NCBI RefSeq assembly: GCF_029784155.1
Contig: NC_073692.1
Span: 371,508,813-371,572,812 of the forward strand
Length of the DNA stretch: 64,000 nt
Reading direction: 5' to 3'
From: Uranotaenia lowii
Lineage: Eukaryota > Arthropoda > Insecta > Diptera > Culicidae
Position 1 is the first letter of the stretch. Each line of letters starts with the position of its first letter. The notes below the pieces were generated by a model. It did no database searches. It was not told the DNA's origin and saw nothing but the letters and a program-made list of their open reading frames with translations. Below are positions 58,050-64,000 of this stretch, in pieces. The position numbers were made by a program, and so were the translations under genes.

Positions 58050-59938
58050 TTTTTTTTTATTTAAGAGGTTTTCAGCCACAGGCTGGTTCACCTCTGGAAA
58101 GATTTAAACTATTTAAAAAGCAATTACAAGTCGTTATATAAACCTGTTTCTTTAAGGAATTCTAACATTTTGTTTTCACTCACTGAGCCATTGGAAAGTG
58201 CGTTGCGGATGGATTGGTCTATATCGTACTTTTCTCTAATGTCATGGAAACCGGGGCATTGTGTGATTAGATGTTGTACAGTAAGTCTCGTGTTGCACTG
58301 CTCACAAATCGGTGCGGATCCTCCTTCAACGGTGTGTCGGTGCGTAAGCCTGGTGTGTCCAACTCGAAGTCGTGATAATATGGTTTGATCTTTCCTATTT
58401 TTTTGATCAGTCCAGATATTTGCATTTCCCTTGATTTTTGCCAAAAAAAGATTTCGGTTTGAAGCCCAGATATTTGTCCATGCTCGCCAGATGATATTTT
58501 TCACCCACAAATGAAGGTCAGAAGCAGGAATGTTCAATGGGCGAGGTTGTGCGTCTCTGCCAACAGATGCTAGTCTGTCTGCTTCCTCGTTGCCACGAAT
58601 TCCTGCGTGGCCTGGTATCCAGCAGAAAGTGATGTTCCGTGGATTAAGTTTTTGTATTTTTTGAATCCAAGGATGCCGATTTCTTGGGTTTTGCAAGGCA
58701 CTTAAAGCGCTGGCAGAGTCTGTGAAAAATACGGTATTTTCACCAGATGTATTGTGGTGACGAATTGCAAGTAGTAGTGCGGCGACTTCAGCAGAAAATA
58801 CAGAAGCTTGGCTTGGTAAGTTTTTTGCGATTGTCACTGAAGCGCCGTACAGACCAATTCCGACTTTGTCTGACAATTTGGAGCCATCGGTGAAGAGTTT
58901 TTCGAAAAAGAAAAAATTCTGTTCAACAATTGAATTGTAATGAGCGATCACTTTTTTATGAGGGTCCCCAGCGCGAATCTTTCTTTTTATTTTCGAATCT
59001 ATTTTGAGATTGTCTGCGTCCCAACGCTGGTCGCCTAAACGTTCTAGACATGCTGTACTCGGTAGTTCCAAACCCGTGTATCTTTGAAAAATGTCTTTTG
59101 CATGAATGTACAACGTGCGTTCCTCATGAGTTTCCAGCGATTTTTCGGATATACTAATGGCTTTTTTTATTATATTTAGAGCCACTATCAAATAAAATGG
59201 TAGAACTCCAGCTTCTGTGCAGGCAGCTAGTGCTGGTGAACCAGGTAAAAGGCCTCCGGCATTTCTGATCATTGTATTATAAACAGGACTCAAAACGTCC
59301 ACAAGTTTATCGAATGCTCTACATGTGATCTCCAGCCCATATAGCAGTTTACTTGTAACTACACAGTTACCGATTTTGAGAATCGTGCGGCGATTGTTTA
59401 CTTTGTGACGATTGCTGATAGTCTTTATAAATCTCGAGCGGCTTGAAATATCTGATGTCACTCGTCTACAGTGCGGTTCGAAAGAAAATCTACGGTCAAA
59501 CGTTATGCCGAGAATTTTCGGTTCTTTCCGGTAGGGAATTGCTTTTCCGTCTAGTTCTATTTTGAATTTCCATGGATGGTGGTTAGCTAGGCATATGTGA
59601 CTTCTGGAACATTTTTCAGCAGACATAGAATACCCTACTGATTTAGCCCATTTCGAAATTCGATTTACTGCTATTTGTAATTTTCGCTGGTTTATTTTCA
59701 AACTTTTTCCTGTGACAATAACTAGAATGTCATCAGCGTACACGAAAACATTGACCCCTTTGTTCAAAACAGAGAAAAGCGAGTTCATTGCGATCAAGAA
59801 AAGGGTAACTGCCAATACTGATCCTTGTGGTACACCATTTTCTTCACGTTTGATTGAAGATAAGGATTCCCCAACCACAACTTGAAAAGTTCGATTGGAT
59901 AAAAAGTTTGAGATGAATTTTCCAAGGCGCCCATCAAT
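58050..59938 (-). mobile_element. I-clade LINE insertion, 5'-truncated, with 13-bp target duplication
   Basis: GAAAAAAAAACTT precedes (58037-58049) and follows (about 59939-59951) the insertion. An A-rich 3' tail on the minus strand (about 58050-58062) adjoins one copy. The target is the arm of the palindromic element, as shown by the uninterrupted sequence at 57.51 kb. Confidence 0.8.
58124..59938 (-). CDS. I-clade LINE ORF2 C-terminal half: reverse transcriptase and RNase H
   Basis: The frame is open on the minus strand from the 5' truncation (GIDGRLGKFISNFLSNRTFQ, 59938) to a stop at 58124, about 604 codons. RT blocks are NGVPQGSVLAVTLFLIAMN and the catalytic VYADDILVI. RNase H follows, with LFTDGSKLSD, VFSAEVAALLLAIRHH, VFFTDSASALSALQ and CWIPGHAGIRGNEEADRLAS, containing the four catalytic acids. 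It ends with CEQCNTRLTVQHLITQCPGF, a Cys/His motif. RNase H at the C-terminus indicates the I clade. No stop or frameshift was seen, so the insertion is relatively young, but the N-terminal endonuclease half is missing. Confidence 0.9.
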   Translation of the reverse strand: MDGRLGKFISNFLSNRTFQVVVGESLSSIKREENGVPQGSVLAVTLFLIAMNSLFSVLNKGVNVFVYADDILVIVTGKSLKINQRKLQIAVNRISKWAKSVGYSMSAEKCSRSHICLANHHPWKFKIELDGKAIPYRKEPKILGITFDRRFSFEPHCRRVTSDISSRSRFIKTISNRHKVNNRRTILKIGNCVVTSKLLYGLEITCRAFDKLVDVLSPVYNTMIRNAGGLLPGSPALAACTEAGVLPFYLIVALNIIKKAISISEKSLETHEERTLYIHAKDIFQRYTGLELPSTACLERLGDQRWDADNLKIDSKIKRKIRAGDPHKKVIAHYNSIVEQNFFFFEKLFTDGSKLSDKVGIGLYGASVTIAKNLPSQASVFSAEVAALLLAIRHHNTSGENTVFFTDSASALSALQNPRNRHPWIQKIQKLNPRNITFCWIPGHAGIRGNEEADRLASVGRDAQPRPLNIPASDLHLWVKNIIWRAWTNIWASNRNLFLAKIKGNANIWTDQKNRKDQTILSRLRVGHTRLTHRHTVEGGSAPICEQCNTRLTVQHLITQCPGFHDIREKYDIDQSIRNALSNGSVSENKMLEFLKETGLYNDL

Positions 59939-60300
59939 TCCCGAAAAAAAAACTTAAGAAAAATGTAAAAAAAATCAATCAGTCTAATAGAGTTTAAGAA
60001 AATTGCCAATAACTTTTCAGGATCAACTCGAATTTTTTTTCCAGACTTCGACAAAGTTGTCGGGCATGAAATTTTCTATTAAGTCATTGAACTGGGTGAT
60101 GTTATAAAATATGTAGTCAGGAAAATCCATGGTCATAGAACATAAGATCGAAAAACTCCATTGGAAATGTAATGCAAGTTGACTTAAAATTTAAAATCGC
60201 TCTAATTTAAAAAAAAGCCCGATGAAACATTTCCAAATATTCAGGATAGTTGCCTGAATACTATATCTTTCGAATGTCGAGTGCCGTTTTGGTGGTCATT

Positions 60301-61149
60301 TCCTAATCGTTTTTCTGAGCATTTTGACTTACATTCCAAGGAATGTGTTCCGAAGGAAAATTTAAGATGTGTCCAGAAATTTGTCGACTGGATTTAAATT
60401 TTAATGAGTTATTAACATTTGGATCAAAATGTGATCCATTGATCTTAAAACAAATAAACAAATAACCGTTCATCGAAAAAATAATCTTTTTTCGGTTTGT
60501 TTTAAGATGATTTTAAGGAAATTCCGGGTGGCTCCAGAGAGCTTAGGATAGATTCAAATACAACCATCAAGTCTTGAGCTTCAGTAGAACTCTCTTTGTG
60601 AACGCTTCGCAACTTGTCCAAAATTCATCAACTAGGAAGGAATAGATATCTGAACAGAGTCGCTTACATCTCTAAAACGGGATAGAATTAAGTTGTCTCC
60701 ATCAGAAGGGCAAAATAACCCTATCCAATGTTTGAATCGAGCCGTTGCACAGCAGATCGCACCACTATGTGGGGAAACGAGCCCATCCTCAATCCACGTT
60801 TGCGGGCTCGTGAGGTAGCCCCATGTTTTCCTCAAAAATTGCTTCATTCGGGTGCCCCTTTTTTTCCTTTTTCTAGGATTTTAATTCTCTCGAAATATTC
60901 GGGTGCCCGGATGGGAATCCATCCCAACTACCCAAAATAATATTATTCAATTTTGTTAATCAATTTATCGGCTTGGATGCTGAAAAAAGGTTGATTATTT
61001 CGTATGAGGAGATTATTATAAAAAAGGATCGTTATGATATGTACAATTATTTGGTAAACAGCCTTTACGTTCTTTTGTTTTTCATTTTTCTTACTTTTGC
61101 CAACTGCTGAATACCTTACAAGTTCCTATCTGCCTTTCTGGCTAATTTA
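60301..61149. other. Non-coding DNA
   Basis: No gene was seen. A TGGCTCCAGAGAG motif lies near 60528. Short open frames at 60632-60940 overlap on opposite strands. Confidence 0.4.
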
Positions 61150-61410
61150 GTCGCCTACAGTCGGTATAACGCGGCTGTAAAATTAGACAAAAAAATACCA
61201 TGTAGGAAAAATCAGCATATAATTCACTGTTTACGAAGATTGTATCGTCGAAATGACCTATTTTTCCTTGTAAGTCGGGTGGCACTGGGATAGCATCTCA
61301 TAAAAGCAATCGATGCGCACTCTGTTATCGACATTGCGTACAGCTGAAAAGCTTAGCCAAAAAAAATCGAGTGTTCCTTCAGTGTAGTCAGTGCTGAAAT
61401 GTGGATGAGG
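61150..61410 (-). repeat. Dispersed repeat, copy 2
   Basis: This is the inverse of 13665-13975, with shared landmarks GCAATGTCGATAACAGAGTG, CGCATCGATTGCT and GATGCTATCCCAG. Confidence 0.7.
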
Positions 61411-61424
61411 CAGATGTGTGGAAA

Positions 61425-61645
61425 GGCAGAAACTGATGCTCCGACCAGAGCCGGGAAAACTACTAGGTAACCCATCAGCATATCGCCCGATATGCGAGGG
61501 ATGAATGACATCCAGATGTTAAAATCCTAAAGACCAAATAAATTTAGAAAAAAGCTCAATATGCCTTTTAGACACAGCTAATAAGGTGCTGGAGCATGTG
61601 ATCCATAGAAGGATCCGGCTATACACTGAGAGCTAAAACGGACTC
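61425..61645 (+). pseudogene. R1/Jockey-type LINE RT fragment, interrupted
   Basis: The + strand reads MLRPEPGKLLGNPSAYRPIC and then, after about 75 bp of foreign AT-rich sequence, LLDTANKVLEHVIHRRIRLY. In intact elements these blocks are adjacent, so a short insertion separates them. Confidence 0.75.
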
Positions 61646-61769
61646 TCACAAGTGCAGTGCTACTTCTATAACCTCCAAACGCAATATACTTTAACCCGCG
61701 AGGGAGTTGGGGCAAATTTATAAAAAAGGTGAGTTTTGAGATTTATTCCATTAAAGTAGACGGTTCTTA

Positions 61770-62046
61770 AAGCTACAGTTTTTAACGTGTTAACATACCT
61801 TTAAATTTATTTTTGTGTTGTCTGCCTCGTAAGAAGTCCGTTTTAAACGCGTAAACTATCGATTTGTGTCGTAAAGTTGCGCGAGGAAGTGATAAACCTG
61901 CGCCGAAGTTCCGGGTTTTTCTCACTGATTTGTTTACTATCGAGACAAACAATCCTACTCGATTTTTTTCGACTAAAGCGACATCTGGTTGTGAGTAGCA
62001 CAAATAGTTCCAGTGAAGGAAAACACTCTGCATACTTTCCGGCGTT
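61770..62046 (+). promoter_or_regulatory. 5' UTR/promoter region of the right-edge LINE
   Basis: This precedes ORF1. LINEs carry internal promoters in this region. The exact 5' end is not determined. Confidence 0.35.
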
Positions 62047-62793
62047 ATGGATCACAGCTGCTCGACTTGCAATGAAGCCATCTCGGGAATCGAGCAAATA
62101 CATTGCAAAGGATTCTGCGGCAAAAGATTCCACACTCAATGTACGGGTTTGTCGAAAAGTTTGGCACGACAGATAGAAACGCTCGCAAAAAACGTCTTCT
62201 GGTTTTGCGATGACTGTGCTGGACTATTCTCGAATGCTAGTTTTCGCTCAATGGCTTTCAATGCTCTACCTGAGAACAACGTGATAACACAGCTAACGAG
62301 CGCAATTTCTGAATTGCGTTCCGACATTCAAAAGATTGCACCGAAACCTGTTCAAACCCCTGTGTGGACAAAATCAACACCCACGTCTGGGTTCAGGCGT
62401 CCATTGAAGCGGACTCGAGTTCCTGATGCTGTTTCTGCTGAACCTTGCCAACTTGGTTCGAAACAAGCATCTGGAGGGAATATTGTTTCAATTCCGTTGT
62501 GCGATGACGAGAATTCAAAATTATTTTGGATATACCTGTCTCGCATCAAACCCGATGTTTCCGAAGAAGCAGTTAAAGACATGGTTAAAGCCAACCTTGG
62601 TGTGGACGATGTCAACGTAGTGAAACTAGTCCCCAGAGGAAGTGACACCACGTCGTTCCGCTTCATTTCATTCAAGGTTGGAATTTCTCCGGAGTTGAAA
62701 AATAAAGCAATGGATCCACAGTCTTGGCCAAAGGGATTATTCTTCAGGGAATTTATGGACTATAGCTCTCGACAATTTCGCGGACCGCTATAA
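62047..62793 (+). CDS. CR1-type LINE ORF1 (248 aa) with PHD-like finger
   Basis: ORF1 opens MDHSCSTCNEAISGIEQIHC. Cys5, Cys8, Cys20, Cys24, His29, Cys32, Cys54 and Cys57 fit a Cys4-His-Cys3 PHD-type finger, known in ORF1 of several CR1/L2-group LINEs. The C-terminal block (FWIYLSRIKPDVSEEAVKDM through VVKLVPRGSD to GLFFREFMDY) resembles the conserved tail of mosquito LINE ORF1 proteins. It is probably an RNA-binding chaperone of the retrotransposition particle. The ORF is intact and stops at 62793. Confidence 0.85.
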   Translation: MDHSCSTCNEAISGIEQIHCKGFCGKRFHTQCTGLSKSLARQIETLAKNVFWFCDDCAGLFSNASFRSMAFNALPENNVITQLTSAISELRSDIQKIAPKPVQTPVWTKSTPTSGFRRPLKRTRVPDAVSAEPCQLGSKQASGGNIVSIPLCDDENSKLFWIYLSRIKPDVSEEAVKDMVKANLGVDDVNVVKLVPRGSDTTSFRFISFKVGISPELKNKAMDPQSWPKGLFFREFMDYSSRQFRGPL

Positions 62794-62996
62794 AAACTAC
62801 CAAATTCGACAACCGTTGGGGCCTAATAGTAAACATCATTGGATACCGGGACGCATCTCTCATGCCAATTTGGAAGCTCTCTTACCTGACCACCAACGAT
62901 CATTTGTTCCTGCTTTAAGTCGTCCCGTCTTTTGGTCAGGTGGTCAAGGGAGAGGCTTCCGATTGCCATGTCACGGCAAGTATTTGTCTCATTTGA

Positions 62997-64000
62997 GCAA
63001 ATTCACGGAGTCACAAACCCATACATTCTAGTTTCATCACATACACGGAACACTCGCCAGATTGCTCGCTGATTGGATTTCCGGGGTGCATTGAATTAAG
63101 CACGGTGGAGGCCCCCGAGCCCTTCGTCACAGTCGCGCAGATTCCAGCCAGCGTCATCAGTCGCCCCGGCCCTGTGTTCGAAGAAGGCAACGGGGCTCTC
63201 CAGCCTGTGTCGCCAAGCAAGTACTCTTTTTCATGTTCTCATTCGTTCAATGACTGCCCTGCGCCTACGCCTTACAGACCTCCTACGTTTGGTTATCGAT
63301 TGGATGGAAGGTTTAATGTGTGTGTGCCATTAGACGTGATTGACGAATACTCGACCGAGAATTTTGCTGAACAGTTGCTGATTGGACCCCCGGGACGCAA
63401 CGAAATTAGCACAATGGAGGCCCCCGAGCCCTTCGTCACAGTCGCGCAGATTCCAGCCAGCGACAACAGTCGTCCCGGCCCTGTGTTCGAAGAAGGCAAC
63501 GGGGCTCTCCAGCCTGTGCAATCAGGCAAGTACCCATTTATATCTTTCGCTGCGTTCAGTGACCCGTCCTCGTCTTGCAGAAGCCCTCCTGTCTTTCATC
63601 AGAAAACGTCGCAACACATTATTGAGCCATCCATGAACATTCTGCGCCTGTATTACCAGAACGTGCGTGGTTTGAAATCTAAAATTTCTGAATGCTTTAT
63701 TGCCGCATCTGAACTATGCTACGAAATCTACACATTCACCGAAACCTGGCTTGATTCTTCAATACCTTCTAGTCAACTATTCGGTTCTGAGTTTAATGTT
63801 TTTCGCTGCGACAGAAATAGTGCCAATAGTCGTCGTAGTCGAGGTGGCGGGGTCCTCATAGCGGTTTCAAGCAAGCTTAGTTCATCAATCGTTACATTTA
63901 ACGACGATAGCATAGAAAACTTGTGGGTGAAGGTGTCCAATGGAAGTAACTCATTCTTGATTGGATCAGCATATATACCACCGGAAAAAAGTCAGGATAG
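62997..64000 (+). CDS. CR1-type LINE ORF2, N-terminal part (endonuclease), cut by window edge
   Basis: The frame is open from after a TGA at 62994 to the last base. An apurinic-endonuclease-like domain starts at 63633 (MNILRLYYQNVRGLKSKI; FTETWLDSSIPSSQ; RGGGVLIAVSSK; IGSAYIPPE), with the Asn and Glu active-site positions (QN, TETW) visible. Upstream the same frame runs through two 309-bp direct repeats encoding STVEAPEPFVTVAQIPAS and later GNGALQPV. ATGs in frame are at 63414 (second repeat) and 63633. The first repeat has GTG in the equivalent place, so the real start may be 63414. RT lies outside the window. Confidence 0.85.
63069..63610 (+). repeat. Two tandem 309-bp repeats in the LINE
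   Basis: CTGATTGGA starts at 63069 and again at 63378. About 105 bp in each unit (from TGGAGGCCCCCGAGCCC to CTCCAGCCTGTG) are nearly identical, while the flanks are diverged. The 309 bp are exactly 103 codons. Confidence 0.9.

Larger units (their letters stand above)
57161..60300. mobile_element. Palindromic element with arms of about 385 bp, interrupted by an I-type LINE
   Basis: The left arm 57161-57545 begins ATGACCACCAAAACGGCACT, and the inverse ends at 60300. The arms match over landmarks such as AAAGATATAGTATTCA, AATATTTGGAAATGTTTCATC and AAGCGGAATTGAAAAAAAAA. The inner part of the right arm (58005-58049) is separated from the rest (59939 onward) by the LINE. The loop is about 57546-58004. 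There is no coding capacity of its own. Confidence 0.8.

Overview
The window looks like nuclear DNA of a mosquito-like dipteran. It is AT-rich and intron-rich, crowded with insect transposons (Ty3/Gypsy, Ty1/Copia, I-, CR1/Jockey- and R1-like LINEs, hAT, Tc1/mariner and many MITEs), and its one large host gene is a zinc-finger gene I recognise from insects. The species cannot be fixed from sequence alone. No bacterial, phage, CRISPR, rRNA or tRNA feature was seen.

Host gene: on the + strand, six phase-compatible coding exons (18506-18935, 28917-30026, 43636-43834, 43918-44250, 45590-46087, 52821-54576) add up to exactly 1442 codons including the stop, and predict a 1441-residue C2H2 zinc-finger protein. 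The finger sequences and the N-terminal YEDMFKEITRKLYGEE block fit the Drosophila neural transcription factor Charlatan (chn, REST/NRSF-like). The gene covers at least 36 kb because its introns are full of transposons. A long 3' UTR probably ends near 56.45 kb. Sequence from about 5.3 to 18.4 kb is non-coding flank or 5' intron; an upstream 5' UTR exon must exist, because the first coding exon begins at a splice acceptor.

Nested genes: inside the 13.6-kb intron 2 are two intronless genes facing away from each other (31268-31954 minus and 32191-33015 plus), 236 bp apart. They share two conserved protein blocks, so they are paralogues with a common promoter region. I do not recognise the family. 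A broken retrocopy of a ZAD zinc-finger gene lies on the minus strand of intron 5 (about 47389-48330).

Mobile DNA, left to right: a minus-strand Gypsy element with a 278-bp pure TG tract in its presumed LTR (1-3359); a foldback element (4128-5286); three copies of a TA-flanked element with GGGGAGATG ends (10.3, 27.1 and 51.3 kb); a LINE-type insertion with a 28-bp target duplication (14.6-16.15 kb); a 2-kb hAT element with an 8-bp duplication (23.7-25.7 kb); an inverted-repeat element carrying a small spliced transcription unit (27.8-28.8 kb); a mariner deletion derivative (30.15 kb); a LINE split by a solo LTR (34.5-35.65 kb); Copia remnants (35.7, 41.4-42.7 and 49-52.6 kb); a hAT MITE (38.07 kb); a Tc1-like element (49.6-50.75 kb); an I-clade LINE nested in a palindromic element (57.2-60.3 kb); and the 5' part of a CR1-type LINE running off the right edge (about 61.8-64 kb). 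Almost all are visibly broken. The exceptions are the I-type 3' ORF and the right-edge LINE, whose visible reading frames are open.
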